A DNA stretch of 64,000 bases from Neobacillus ginsengisoli (GCF_030813055.1 NZ_JAUSTW010000011.1:1-64000), one strand, 5' to 3'; shown: positions 23,436 through 33,090, counted from the first letter of the stretch. The notes: generated by a model not told the origin, from the letters alone. A program made the numbers and translations.

Positions 23436-24428
23436 ATGAAAACATTGGAAAGAAAAGATGTATCTTTAACAAAGGAAAAAGCACAGTGGATGTATTATAA
23501 AATGTTAGAGATCCGTAATTTTGAAGACAGGGTTCATGAGTTATTTGCACAAGGAATTTTGCCAGGATTTGTTCATTTATATGCAGGAGAAGAGGCAGTG
23601 GCCGTAGGGGTTTGTTCCCATTTAAATGATAAAGATAGTATTACAAGTACCCATCGTGGGCATGGGCATTGTATTGCCAAAGGTTGCGATTTAAACGGAA
23701 TGATGGCTGAAATTTATGGAAAAGTCACAGGGTTATGTAAAGGTAAGGGCGGATCCATGCATATTGCAGACCTTGACAAAGGGATGCTTGGTGCAAATGG
23801 AATTGTTGGCGGCGGATTTCCACTCGCATGCGGTTCTGCTCTAACTGCCAAGTATAAAAAGACAAATAATATAAGCGTTTGCTTCTTCGGAGATGGTGCT
23901 CAAAACCATGGAACTTTCCATGAAGGGATTAATCTAGCTGCCATTTGGAAGCTTCCAGTTGTTTTCGTTGCTGAGAATAACGGTTATGCAGAAGCTACTC
24001 CATTTTCTTACGCGTCGAGCTGTAAATCCATTGTAGATCGTGCGATTGGCTATAACATCCCTGGTATTAAGGTTGATGGAAAGGATGTACTGGCTGTTTA
24101 CCAGGCTGCAGAAGAAGCTGTTCAAAGAGCACGCCGTGGGGAAGGTCCAACACTAATTGAATGTGTAACTTATCGGAATTATGGCCACTTTGAAGGAGAT
24201 GCGCAAAAATACAAAACGGAACAAGAAAAGGCTGTGCATAAGCAAGAAAAAGATGCTGTTCTTCTATTTAGAAATCATTTGCTAAGCGAGCAGCTATTAG
24301 CTGAAAACGAATTAGTCGTTTTAGAAAAATCAGTTGAAGAAGCAGTTAATCAAGCGGTTAAGTTTAGTGAAGAGAGCCCGTATCCAAGTGCTTCCGAATT
24401 GTTAACCGATGTATACGTGTCCTATTAA
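23436..24428 (+). CDS. acoA: acetoin dehydrogenase E1 alpha subunit
   Basis: A 330-residue thiamine-diphosphate enzyme subunit that cleaves acetoin together with AcoB. The TPP-binding motif GDGAQNHGTFHEGINLAAIW and ENNGYAEAT are intact, as are HRGHGHCIAKG and the GGSMHI block typical of E1 alpha proteins. The frame extends upstream to 23355, but that start would lie before the sigma-54 promoter; AGGGAGG at 23421-23427 and the ATG at 23436 give the true start. It is the first gene of acoABCL-bdhA, followed by acoB after 118 bp. Confidence 0.93.
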   Translation: MKTLERKDVSLTKEKAQWMYYKMLEIRNFEDRVHELFAQGILPGFVHLYAGEEAVAVGVCSHLNDKDSITSTHRGHGHCIAKGCDLNGMMAEIYGKVTGLCKGKGGSMHIADLDKGMLGANGIVGGGFPLACGSALTAKYKKTNNISVCFFGDGAQNHGTFHEGINLAAIWKLPVVFVAENNGYAEATPFSYASSCKSIVDRAIGYNIPGIKVDGKDVLAVYQAAEEAVQRARRGEGPTLIECVTYRNYGHFEGDAQKYKTEQEKAVHKQEKDAVLLFRNHLLSEQLLAENELVVLEKSVEEAVNQAVKFSEESPYPSASELLTDVYVSY

Positions 24429-24546
24429 TAATGGAAACCCACTGAATGGGAAATCCAAAAGGGCGATTCAAAAGCACAACCTGAATTTTTGCCCTTAGAA
24501 TTTAATCAAATAAATTCTGATTAGCCAATTAAAAGGAGGAAAGGTT

Positions 24547-25575
24547 ATGACTAGAAAATTGAGTATGTCAGCTGCTATCAATGAGGCTATGAAACTTGCA
24601 ATGCGTAAGGACGAGAATGTCATTCTATTAGGTGAGGACGTCGCCGGCGGGGCTAAAGTGGATCACTTACAGGACGAAGACGCATGGGGCGGAGTACTCG
24701 GGGTCACGAAAGGGCTTGTGCAAGAATTTGGCCGTGATCGAATTTTAGATACCCCAATCACGGAAGCAGGTTATATGGGTGCTGCGATGGCGGCTGCATC
24801 AACTGGTCTAAGGCCAATTGCTGAGTTAATGTTTAACGACTTTATTGGGAGCTGTTTAGACGAAGTATTAAATCAGGGAGCAAAGTTCCGGTATATGTTT
24901 GGGGGCAAGGCGCAGGTTCCAGTTACGATTCGAACGATGCACGGTGCTGGATTTAGAGCGGCTGCTCAGCATTCTCAGAGTTTATATGCTTTGTTTACTG
25001 CTATTCCAGGTGTGAAAGTGGTCGTCCCAACCACACCTTATGAAGCAAAGGGACTATTACTTGCTGCAATCGAAGATAACGATCCGGTCATCTTTTTTGA
25101 AGATAAAACACTCTATAATATGACAGGTGATGTTCCAGAAGGTTATTATACGATTCCAATTGGTAAAGCTGATATAAAGCGGGAAGGATCTGATGTGACG
25201 ATTGTAGCGGTTGGTAAGATGGTTCATACCGCATTAGAAGCTGCTGAACAACTTTCAGCAAAAGGTATTGAAGTGGAAGTCGTTGATCCGCGCAGCTTGT
25301 CTCCATTAGATGAAGAAACCATTCTTTCTTCAGTAGCAAAAACAAACCGCCTAATTGTCATTGATGAAGCGAATCCAAGATGCAGTATTGCTACTGATAT
25401 CGCAGCACTTGTGGCCGATAAAGGATTCGATACGCTTGATGCACCAATTAAACGAATTACGGCACCTCACACTCCTGTACCGTTCTCTCCGCCGTTAGAG
25501 GATATTTATCTGCCTAAAGCAGAAACAGTGGTCAAAGTGACAGCAGAACTAATAAGTGCACCTCTTGGAGTGTAA
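24547..25575 (+). CDS. acoB: acetoin dehydrogenase E1 beta subunit
   Basis: A 342-residue E1 beta subunit. It shows the family blocks LLGEDVAGGAKVDHLQDEDA, RILDTPITEAGYMGAAMAAA, RPIAELMFNDFIGSCLDEVL and KVVVPTTPYEAKGLLLAAIE, and a transketolase C-terminal domain. With AcoA it forms the alpha2beta2 decarboxylating component that transfers the acetaldehyde unit to the lipoyl domain of AcoC. GGAGG at 24535-24540 serves the ATG. It is complete and is followed 27 bp later by acoC. Confidence 0.93.
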   Translation: MTRKLSMSAAINEAMKLAMRKDENVILLGEDVAGGAKVDHLQDEDAWGGVLGVTKGLVQEFGRDRILDTPITEAGYMGAAMAAASTGLRPIAELMFNDFIGSCLDEVLNQGAKFRYMFGGKAQVPVTIRTMHGAGFRAAAQHSQSLYALFTAIPGVKVVVPTTPYEAKGLLLAAIEDNDPVIFFEDKTLYNMTGDVPEGYYTIPIGKADIKREGSDVTIVAVGKMVHTALEAAEQLSAKGIEVEVVDPRSLSPLDEETILSSVAKTNRLIVIDEANPRCSIATDIAALVADKGFDTLDAPIKRITAPHTPVPFSPPLEDIYLPKAETVVKVTAELISAPLGV

Positions 25576-25602
25576 AGCAGAGTACAGGAAGGAGAGATAG
25601 AC

Positions 25603-26832
25603 ATGACAGTAGAAGTCGTTATGCCAAAACTGGGAATGGCCATGAAAGAAGGCACTGTTTCGATATGGAATAAAGGAGTCGGGGACCCTGTCAGAAGGGG
25701 TGAACCGATTGCAAGTGTTAGTTCAGAGAAAATTGAAATCGATGTGGAATCTCCTGCAGAGGGAACATTATTGAAAATTACTGTTCCCGAAGGAGAAGGG
25801 GTTCCGCCTGGTACAGTCATTTGTTATATCGGAGCCCTGGGAGAAGAAGTAGCAGCTGGGCTGACCTTGGAAGAAGTCCAAAAGCCTGAAGTGGAGAATC
25901 AATCCCCTGCAAACGAAAAAACGGAGCCTTTCACACCAGTGAAACCGGCTGATCGCGTGAAAATTTCCCCGGTAGCAAGGAAAATAGCGGAGGCAGCCAA
26001 CCTTGATATCGAGAAAATCCATGGAACAGGACCCGGCGGAAGAATTACGAAGGAAGATGTGCAGGAAGCCATAATGAATTCACATACACCTCAGGCTGAA
26101 CGGAAAAAGGAAACGAACGAAACTCCGGTAAGACCTCAGGAGGAGACCCAGCAGATCCCAGTCAGCGGAATCCGAAAAGTGATTGCAGTTCGAATGTTTG
26201 ATAGTTTGCAAAAAACAGCACAGCTTACGATTAACATGAAGGCAGATGTGACCGTTTTAATAGCTTTACAAACGCAGACAGCGGAAACAGTTCAAAATCG
26301 CTATGATAACAAATTAACTGTGACCGACTTTATTGCACGAGCAGTTGTGCTTTCACTACAGAGGCACGGACAAATGAATAGTGCGTATAGTGAAGATAAA
26401 ATCCATTTGTTCAAGCATGTCCATCTTGGAATGGCCGTTGCGCTTGAAAAAGGGTTAGTTGTTCCGGTCATCCGCGATGCAGAACAATCTACGCTCATTG
26501 ATTTGTCACGAAGCATTAAAACACTGGCACAAAAGGCAAGACAAGGACAGCTTAGTAATGAGGATATGCATGGTTCCACGTTTACGATTAGTAATCTTGG
26601 AGCCTACGGTGTTGAGCACTTTACACCAGTTTTAAATCCGCCTGAAACAGGGATTCTTGGTGTTGGTGCAGTCAATGATACCCCAACCTATATAGGTGAA
26701 AAATTAGAAAGAAGAAGCATTCTACCGCTCAGTCTGACTTTTGACCACCGTGTACTTGATGGAGCCCCAGCAGCAGCATTTTTACAAACGGTCAAACAGT
26801 ATTTAGAAGAGCCAATAACTATGCTTTTATAG
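25603..26832 (+). CDS. acoC: acetoin dehydrogenase E2, dihydrolipoamide acetyltransferase
   Basis: A 409-residue E2 with three domains: an N-terminal lipoyl domain (residues 1-75, lipoylated K43 in SSEKIEIDVESP), a peripheral-subunit-binding domain (about 118-155, ISPVARKIAEAANLDIEKIH, GTGPGGRITKEDV) and a C-terminal acyltransferase core with the catalytic FDHRVLDGAPAA near the end. It takes the acetyl group from AcoAB to CoA, producing acetyl-CoA. GGAGAG precedes the ATG, and the linkers are rich in Pro, Glu and Thr as usual. It is complete and sits in the operon between acoB and acoL. Confidence 0.93.
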   Translation: MTVEVVMPKLGMAMKEGTVSIWNKGVGDPVRRGEPIASVSSEKIEIDVESPAEGTLLKITVPEGEGVPPGTVICYIGALGEEVAAGLTLEEVQKPEVENQSPANEKTEPFTPVKPADRVKISPVARKIAEAANLDIEKIHGTGPGGRITKEDVQEAIMNSHTPQAERKKETNETPVRPQEETQQIPVSGIRKVIAVRMFDSLQKTAQLTINMKADVTVLIALQTQTAETVQNRYDNKLTVTDFIARAVVLSLQRHGQMNSAYSEDKIHLFKHVHLGMAVALEKGLVVPVIRDAEQSTLIDLSRSIKTLAQKARQGQLSNEDMHGSTFTISNLGAYGVEHFTPVLNPPETGILGVGAVNDTPTYIGEKLERRSILPLSLTFDHRVLDGAPAAAFLQTVKQYLEEPITMLL

Positions 26833-26847
26833 AAGGAAGTGAATTCA

Positions 26848-28227
26848 TTGGCATCTATCGCAATTATTGGAGGTGGACCTGCTGGATATGTGGCTGCAAT
26901 TTCTGCAGCCCAGCAGGGACAGGAAGTAACAATCATTGACCAAGGGCCGCTTGGAGGTACATGTTTAAATGAAGGATGTATGCCAACTAAATCTCTCTTA
27001 GAGAGTGCTGAAGTGTACAGTCAGCTAAAACATGCCAGTGAGTTTGGGGTTCGTCTGCCATTCGGTCAAATCGAAATTGATTGGAATACCGTCCAAGGTC
27101 GTAAAAACAGGATCGTTTCAACGCTGGTTCAAGGAATCCAATATTTAATGAGGAAAAATAAGATTAAGGTAGTTAAGGGGACGGCTTCCTTCCTAACAAG
27201 TCAGGTTTTACGGGTTGAGAATAATGGGAAACAAGAAGAGATAACGGCAGACAAATTCATCATAGCGTCAGGCTCTGAACCAGTTCAACTACCATTCGCT
27301 CCATTTGACGGGAATTGGGTTATTCATAGCGGTCATGCGATGTCGCTTCAGTCGATCCCTGCCTCTTTGCTGATTATCGGAGGAGGTGTAATAGGCTGCG
27401 AGTTTGCTAGTATTTATAGCAGATTGGGAACAAAGGTTACCATTGTCGAGATGGCGAATCAGTTGCTGCCAGGTGAAGATGAAGATATTGCCACGATCTT
27501 ACATAAGCAGCTTGAAAATGATGGTGTAACCATTTACCCTTCCACCAAGCTAAAAGAATTGATTAAGGACCAAAAGAAGGCGATTTTTGAAAAAAATAAT
27601 GGCCTCTATGAGGTTCAAGCAGATTTAGTTCTAGTCTCGATTGGCCGTAAGCCAAGAGTGAATAATTTGGGTCTAGAGAATATCGGAATTGATTTTTCTG
27701 GAAGAGGAATTCATGTGAACGATCAAATGCAAACGAACATTCCGTCTATCTATGCTTGCGGAGATGTTATCGGCGGTATTCAACTGGCACATGTGGCTTT
27801 CCATGAGGGAACAGTGGCAGCTTTAAACTCTTGCGGGATGGATGCACTGGTAAATTATCGTTCTGTCCCTCGCTGTATTTATACCTCTCCCGAAATCGCC
27901 AGTGTAGGTTTGACGGAAAAACAGGCGAGAGATCAATTTGGTGATATAAGAGTGGGTGAATTTCCATTTTCTGCAAACGGGAAGGCATTAATTGCCAATG
28001 AACGGAGTGGAAAAGTAAAGGTGCTAGTTGAACCAGAGTTTGGGGAAATCGTTGGCATCTCCATTGTCGGGCCCCATGCTACAGAACTGATTGGACAAGG
28101 AACTGTCATAATCCATTCTGAATTAACAACGGATATTATGGAAGATTTCATCGCTGCCCATCCAAGCCTTTCTGAAGCAGTGCATGAAGCATTACTTAGT
28201 GCAGTTGGCCATGCTGTACATGTTTAA
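26848..28227 (+). CDS. acoL: dihydrolipoyl dehydrogenase (E3) of the acetoin complex
   Basis: A 459-residue flavoprotein disulfide oxidoreductase that reoxidises the lipoyl group of AcoC using NAD+. It has an FAD-binding IIGGGPAGYVAA at the N-terminus, the redox pair GGTCLNEGCMPTKSL, the NAD-binding LLIIGGGVIGCEFA, the second FAD motif SIYACGDVIGG and a C-terminal AHPSLSEAVHEAL with the catalytic His-Glu. A GTG at 26839 is possible, but it overlaps the ribosome site AAGGAAG; the TTG at 26848 is better placed. Confidence 0.92.
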   Translation: MASIAIIGGGPAGYVAAISAAQQGQEVTIIDQGPLGGTCLNEGCMPTKSLLESAEVYSQLKHASEFGVRLPFGQIEIDWNTVQGRKNRIVSTLVQGIQYLMRKNKIKVVKGTASFLTSQVLRVENNGKQEEITADKFIIASGSEPVQLPFAPFDGNWVIHSGHAMSLQSIPASLLIIGGGVIGCEFASIYSRLGTKVTIVEMANQLLPGEDEDIATILHKQLENDGVTIYPSTKLKELIKDQKKAIFEKNNGLYEVQADLVLVSIGRKPRVNNLGLENIGIDFSGRGIHVNDQMQTNIPSIYACGDVIGGIQLAHVAFHEGTVAALNSCGMDALVNYRSVPRCIYTSPEIASVGLTEKQARDQFGDIRVGEFPFSANGKALIANERSGKVKVLVEPEFGEIVGISIVGPHATELIGQGTVIIHSELTTDIMEDFIAAHPSLSEAVHEALLSAVGHAVHV

Positions 28228-28244
28228 GAAAAGGAGGAATGTTA

Positions 28245-29303
28245 ATGAAAGCTGCTCTTTGGTATAACACAAAAGATATTCGCGTTGAAAATATTCCTGA
28301 GCCTTCTCAGGAAAAAGATCAGGTAAAGATAAAAGTATCCTATTGTGGAATTTGTGGTTCAGATTTACACGAATATTTGGCGGGTCCCATTTTTATCCCG
28401 GTAGAAGAACTCCACCCAATATCGAAGGATAAGGCTCCAATTGTCATGGGCCATGAGTATGCAGGTGAGGTAGTAGCAATTGGGGAAGCTGTAACAGGTA
28501 TTGAAGTAGGTGACCGGGTATGCGTGGAACCCATATACAGCTGTGGGAAATGCGCTTCCTGCAAGAAAGGGCATTATAATGTTTGTGAACAATTAGGTTT
28601 CATTGGTCTCTCTGGCGGCTTGGGCGGTTTTTCAGAATACAGCGTGGTACCCTCTAAGATGGTTCATAAAATCCCTGAATATATGACATGGGAACAAGCA
28701 GCACTTGTTGAACCTACCGCTGTTGCCGTCCATGCAGTTCGCCAAAGCGATATGAGGATTGGGGATTCAATCGCTGTTATCGGTACAGGACCAATTGGAT
28801 TATTAGTCATTCAAGCTGTTAAAGCTGCAGGAGCAAGCCAAATAATTGCGGTGGAGGTTTCTCCAGAACGACGTGAGATTGCTAAACAAGCAGGAGCACA
28901 CATCGTCATTGACCCTATCAAAGTAAATCCTGTTCAAGCAATAAAAGAATATACTAATGGACTTGGGGTTGATGTGGCATTTGAGGTAGCCGGAATCGAA
29001 GCCACTATTAATACAGCGATTGAATCTACAAAATCAGAAGGTAATGTGGTGAATATTAGCATTTGGGAAAAACCAGCTAGCATTCCGATGAACAATTTTA
29101 TTTTAACTGAGAGAAAAATGACAAGTATCATCGCTTATCGAAACATTTTCCCACAAGTAATTCAATTGATTGCCAATGGGCAAATTCAAGCTTCAGAACT
29201 GATTACTAAGAAAATATCCCTTGATCAAATTGTTTCTGAAGGATTTGAAGCATTAACCAAAAACAAGAACCAAATTAAGATACTAGTAGACCCTTCTTTA
29301 TAG
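28245..29303 (+). CDS. bdhA: 2,3-butanediol dehydrogenase / acetoin reductase (zinc ADH family)
   Basis: A 352-residue zinc-dependent medium-chain dehydrogenase with catalytic zinc motifs GICGSDLHEY and GHEYAGEV, the four-Cys structural zinc site (CGKCASCKKGHYNVC) and a Rossmann motif VIGTGPIGLLV. It resembles B. subtilis BdhA, which interconverts acetoin and (R,R)-butanediol. A strong AAGGAGG and ATG at 28245 favour this start over the ATG at 28239. It lies 17 bp after acoL, so butanediol can be fed directly into acetoin cleavage. A terminator follows. Confidence 0.9.
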   Translation: MKAALWYNTKDIRVENIPEPSQEKDQVKIKVSYCGICGSDLHEYLAGPIFIPVEELHPISKDKAPIVMGHEYAGEVVAIGEAVTGIEVGDRVCVEPIYSCGKCASCKKGHYNVCEQLGFIGLSGGLGGFSEYSVVPSKMVHKIPEYMTWEQAALVEPTAVAVHAVRQSDMRIGDSIAVIGTGPIGLLVIQAVKAAGASQIIAVEVSPERREIAKQAGAHIVIDPIKVNPVQAIKEYTNGLGVDVAFEVAGIEATINTAIESTKSEGNVVNISIWEKPASIPMNNFILTERKMTSIIAYRNIFPQVIQLIANGQIQASELITKKISLDQIVSEGFEALTKNKNQIKILVDPSL

Positions 29304-29337
29304 AATTCTTTAGCATCTATCATTCTACTAATTAAGT

Positions 29338-29372
29338 CAAACTTCGCGTTTTTTCTGCGAAGTTTATTTTTT
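29338..29372 (+). terminator. terminator of the aco-bdhA operon
   Basis: AAACTTCGC and GCGAAGTTT form a 9-bp stem around a T/C loop, followed by a T-rich tail. It separates bdhA from acoR. Confidence 0.85.
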
Positions 29373-29401
29373 GAATTTTCTTTATAATGACGATTGTTGC
29401 A

Positions 29402-29430
29402 TTGAAAGCGTATTCGGAATTTTGTATAAT
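29402..29430 (+). promoter_or_regulatory. acoR promoter with overlapping cre box
   Basis: -35 TTGAAA (29402-29407), 17-bp spacer, -10 TATAAT (29425-29430). The sequence TTGAAAGCGTATTCG (29402-29416) matches the CcpA cre consensus WTGNAANCGNWNNCW except for the last base. CcpA bound here would cover the -35 box; CcpA repression of acoR is known in B. subtilis. Confidence 0.75.
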
Positions 29431-29557
29431 TAAAACTGTAATTTTATCCTCATTTTAAAAGATTACTTTCTGAAACTCCTTTTTTCTTCGCAAGATATAC
29501 AAACAAGTATTCTATCTCAAATCACTGAAGATATTTTCCATGACTAGAGGAGGGTTT

Positions 29558-31438
29558 ATGAATACAACTTTTCATTTTGATACTTGGAAGCGTTTTGTCA
29601 AAGAAGGGGTTCTCGATTCATCGAGGTTGAACAAACGAATTATGGAATCCTGGCATCGCTGTAAAAAAGAAGAGGTAAACCCTTATTTAAATAAAGGTCT
29701 TCATTTATTATCAAAAGAGGAACTAGATATAAAAAAAGCGAAAAATTCACTGCTGATCGAAACAGCTTCCCCCTTTATAAAAAAGATGGATCAGGCTATT
29801 AAAGACTCTGGAATGATGGCACTTTTGGTCGATCCGGATGGATATGTTCTATCTTTAACTGGAAATGAAAAAACATTAATGGACGCACACAGAATTAATT
29901 TTGTAGAAGGGGTGCGCTGGACCGAGGGTGAGGTCGGAACAAATGCAATTGGAACAGCGTTACAAACAGAAGAAGCGGTTATTATAAATGGGGCTGAGCA
30001 TTATTCCGTCGCTTCCCATCAATGGAGCTGTTCCGCCACACCTATTTTTCATGATAATGGAAAACTAATGGGTGTCATTGATGTTTCATGTCCAGTTGAA
30101 TATTCCCATCCCTTTATGCTTGGAATGGTCACATCGATTGCTTATGCAATCGAAAAAGAAATAAGTAAGCGGTCCTATAGAGAAGAACTAGCACTTATTC
30201 AGCAAGCAGCTCATTTGGCAGAGACCTATCCAACCCAGCTCTTCATTGTAAGTAATCAAAAACAAATGATCATATCTGCAAGTAAATCCGTACGCAAAAA
30301 GTTTCCACAATTAATTGGAATGAACCTGAATGAAATAATACATAAAGGGTATCAAATTGATGCTGAAATGCCTTTCCATGCAAAGGAAGACAACATCATC
30401 ATCGGAAGCTGCTTTTTCCTGTCAGAAGTGATTACCCAGCATCAAAACGCAACTTTTGCCTTTTCAAGTCAATTAAAACCCTTCATCTATAAAGGGGAGT
30501 GTGGAACGAGTGAGATTTTCCAAAACACGTTAAATAAAGTAAAACTAGTAGCTCCAACTGATGCAACCGTGTTTATTTCAGGTGAAACTGGTTCAGGAAA
30601 AGAGCTGATTGCAAGAGCAATTCATGACAACAGCTCCCGAAAAAATGGTCCATTTATTTCTTTAAATTGCGGGGCAATTCCGAAAGACCTTATGGAAAGC
30701 GAGCTTTTTGGCTATGTTGAAGGAGCTTTTACTGGGGCTAGACGGCAAGGCTATAAAGGAAAATTTGAACAGGCGCAAAAGGGAACCATATTTCTGGATG
30801 AAATTGGTGAAATTCCGCACACGATGCAGGTAGCCTTACTGCGTGTACTTCAGGAAAGGAAAGTGGCTCCGATTGGAAGTACGAAGGAAATCCCATTGGA
30901 TGTACGTGTTATAACAGCAACCCACCGTGATATTACGGAACTTGTAAAAGAAGGGGATTTTCGAGAGGACCTTTATTACCGCTTAAATGTGTATCCAATT
31001 GACGTTCCTCCTCTAAGAAAAAGAAAGGAAGATATCCCGCACCTCGTTCAGTATATTTGTCAAAAGAATAACTGGAACATCGTTAACATAAAGGATATAT
31101 CAACTAGATTAACAGACTATGATTGGCCAGGAAACATAAGAGAATTAACCAATATGCTGGAGCGATTACACATAATGGTTCCAGATAATCAGTCAAGTAA
31201 GGATATTTTAATTAACTGCATCGAATTATTAAAAATTAATCACCCATCTATTCCTTCAATCATTGAACAGGAATACATTGAGGTAGATGAAAAGAATTTA
31301 AAAGCACGTGAGAAAATACAAAGAGATTTAATGCTAGAAGCCTTAAAAAAAACAAAAGGTAATGTAACGGCAGCAGCAAAATTACTCGATATCCCAAGAA
31401 GTACTTTTTATAAAAGGCTTCAAAAGTTTGGAATGTAA
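29558..31438 (+). CDS. acoR: sigma-54-dependent activator of acetoin genes
   Basis: A 626-residue enhancer-binding protein. The N-terminal region (about 55-200) is a GAF-type sensor (WTEGEVGTNAIGTALQTEEA). The AAA+ domain (about 315-550) has Walker A GETGSGKE, the sigma-54 contact loop GAFTGA, Walker B IFLDEIGE and the arginine-finger region. A Fis-type helix-turn-helix ends the protein (NVTAAAKLLDIPRSTFYKRL). It drives the sigma-54 promoter at 23379-23395 when acetoin is present. The ATG at 29540 lies before the ribosome site AGAGGAGGG, so the ATG at 29558 is the start. The order matches B. subtilis aco loci apart from the inserted bdhA. Confidence 0.93.
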   Translation: MNTTFHFDTWKRFVKEGVLDSSRLNKRIMESWHRCKKEEVNPYLNKGLHLLSKEELDIKKAKNSLLIETASPFIKKMDQAIKDSGMMALLVDPDGYVLSLTGNEKTLMDAHRINFVEGVRWTEGEVGTNAIGTALQTEEAVIINGAEHYSVASHQWSCSATPIFHDNGKLMGVIDVSCPVEYSHPFMLGMVTSIAYAIEKEISKRSYREELALIQQAAHLAETYPTQLFIVSNQKQMIISASKSVRKKFPQLIGMNLNEIIHKGYQIDAEMPFHAKEDNIIIGSCFFLSEVITQHQNATFAFSSQLKPFIYKGECGTSEIFQNTLNKVKLVAPTDATVFISGETGSGKELIARAIHDNSSRKNGPFISLNCGAIPKDLMESELFGYVEGAFTGARRQGYKGKFEQAQKGTIFLDEIGEIPHTMQVALLRVLQERKVAPIGSTKEIPLDVRVITATHRDITELVKEGDFREDLYYRLNVYPIDVPPLRKRKEDIPHLVQYICQKNNWNIVNIKDISTRLTDYDWPGNIRELTNMLERLHIMVPDNQSSKDILINCIELLKINHPSIPSIIEQEYIEVDEKNLKAREKIQRDLMLEALKKTKGNVTAAAKLLDIPRSTFYKRLQKFGM

Positions 31439-31496
31439 AGATGATGTTTTTCAAACTATTTGTTTCATTAATAAGAATTAAATGTAATTTGCAGAT

Positions 31497-31536
31497 GAAA
31501 AAATAGCCCACAAATTTGAGTGTGCTATTTTTTATT
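31497..31536. terminator. bidirectional terminator after acoR
   Basis: AAAAAATAGC...ACA mirrors TGT...GCTATTTTTT around AATTTGAG. Confidence 0.75.
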
Positions 31537-31799
31537 TTAATTTAAACACAAGTTAACAAATCATGTTTTAGACCATTTTTTTTCGCATTGCAATTCTTTT
31601 TTACAAAGTCCTAAAGTTGTAATAGATATACCATTATATTAAGCCTACTAAATATTGAGTATAATAATACTAATGGATTTGACATTAATACTAGTGATTT
31701 AATTAGAAATAAACTGGAGGCTAATTTTTAATAAAACTATTGATTGTGTCGATGATTAATGGAATCATCTATTAACTGACTCTGGAATAACAGGCTGTT

Positions 31800-32396
31800 T
31801 TAATCATCCATGTTACTTGCTGTTCTTTTGTTCTTGGTAGCAACTTTATTCTTTACTGTTCTCCTGTTTTTTGCGGCTGTGGTGATCTTTGTCACTTTTT
31901 TGTTATTGCCAGCCGGGGTAATCTTTGCTGCTTCCTTGTTATCGTCAGCCGCGTTAATCTTTGCAGCTTCGGTGGTATCTGCAGCTTTTTTATTATTAAC
32001 TTCGATTAGATAATTTACTTGAGTAAGGATTTGGTTAAGTTTAGCGTCTACACTTTCTAGTTTTTTTTCAAAATTTTCAATTTTGAATTGCAGTTCTGCA
32101 GGGTTTAGTTGTTTAGCTCTCGCTTTTTCTAAAAGATTTTCTAAGTCATCAACTTTTGTGTCCACATTGACGATAAGGGAGAAGATCTTTGAAATGTCTT
32201 TACGGGTTGGGACATTCATCTGCTCCAAATACCGTTCTGTTGTTTCATTTAGCATTTTATGGTACAGAAGATACATTTCTAAGAGCTGCCCTATGACCTG
32301 AGGTGGAATTTGTTCTTTCATTTTTTCATCAATTAGGGTACTGGACTGGTTAAAATAATTTTTCCACATTTCAGACATGTCTAAGTTTTGAGTCAT
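31800..32396 (-). CDS. phaR: PhaR/PHA-synthase-subunit-like protein with Lys/Ala-rich tail
   Basis: A 198-residue protein. Residues 1-130 match the PhaR-type subunit of class IV PHA synthases (MWKNYFNQSSTLIDEKMKEQ, LNETTERYLEQMNVPTRKDI, then a coiled coil with DTKVDDLENLLEK). From about residue 133 an unusual tail follows: repeated AAKI/VTKI motifs and NKKVTKITTAAKNRRTVKNK, very basic and like the tails of histone-H1-like proteins and the phasin PhaF. The ribosome site is GAGGAG before the ATG (minus strand). It is divergent to phaP, 181 bp away. No phaC or phaB lies in the window, so the synthase must be elsewhere. Confidence 0.78.
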   Translation of the reverse strand: MTQNLDMSEMWKNYFNQSSTLIDEKMKEQIPPQVIGQLLEMYLLYHKMLNETTERYLEQMNVPTRKDISKIFSLIVNVDTKVDDLENLLEKARAKQLNPAELQFKIENFEKKLESVDAKLNQILTQVNYLIEVNNKKAADTTEAAKINAADDNKEAAKITPAGNNKKVTKITTAAKNRRTVKNKVATKNKRTASNMDD

Positions 32397-32577
32397 TTAT
32401 TGGTCTCCTCTATTAATTCCATTTTGCAAACACTTAGGTTACCCAATTAATTATAAATAAAGATAACGTAAAATTATGAAGGAGAAGTAACAAATATATT
32501 AAAATTAGTATTTGACATATCTCTCACATAGGTGTAATTTACATATATGGTTATTTATGATTAGGAGGTTTTTTATA

Positions 32578-33090
32578 ATGGAATTAAACAATGAGTTCGT
32601 TACTAATTTTGGTGAATCTCTATTAAACATTTGGACAAACAGTTTGGACAAGGTGACCGCTTCTCAAAAAGAAGTAGAAAATCATTTGCTTCAAGCATTT
32701 ACAAGCCAAAAAGAATCATTAGAGAAAGTTGCTGGCGAATTGGAGTCAATTCAAGCAGACCAGAAAAAAATCATTGGAGAAGTTCGCGACTACGTAAAGC
32801 AAAACATTCAAAATGTTTGCGGTGAGGAAACAAGCGATTCATTCGAAAAGTGGAATGCTCAACTGGATGAAATCAATAACCGCGTTCAACAGTTAACCTC
32901 CACTCCTTACAAAGAAAGTTTAAATTTATTAAATCAGTTACAAGAGCAGTTCCAACAACCGATTAAAAATACTATCGAACAACAAAAAAAGATTCGTGAA
33001 GAGGCTTTAAATCAATTTAAAACTGCTCAAAAAGGATTTATGGACTTAATTGAATCCAATACAAAAATAGCATTTAATTTGTTTAAGTAG
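32578..33090 (+). CDS. phaP: phasin-like PHA granule protein
   Basis: A 170-residue, almost entirely helical and amphipathic protein of the Bacillus phasin type: LLNIWTNSLDKVTASQKEVE, NHLLQAFTSQKESLEKVAGE and a C-terminal QKGFMDLIESNTKIAFNLFK. Phasins coat polyhydroxyalkanoate granules and fix their number and size. A longer frame to 32512 exists, but AGGAGG at 32562-32567 places the start at ATG 32578. Divergent from the PhaR-like gene, so the two probably share a regulatory region. Terminator follows. Confidence 0.78.
   Translation: MELNNEFVTNFGESLLNIWTNSLDKVTASQKEVENHLLQAFTSQKESLEKVAGELESIQADQKKIIGEVRDYVKQNIQNVCGEETSDSFEKWNAQLDEINNRVQQLTSTPYKESLNLLNQLQEQFQQPIKNTIEQQKKIREEALNQFKTAQKGFMDLIESNTKIAFNLFK

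Noticed and set aside
31810..32013. 67-codon hydrophobic plus-strand ORF
   Set aside because: Looks like a membrane protein only because it is the complement of the Lys/Ala-rich PhaR tail.
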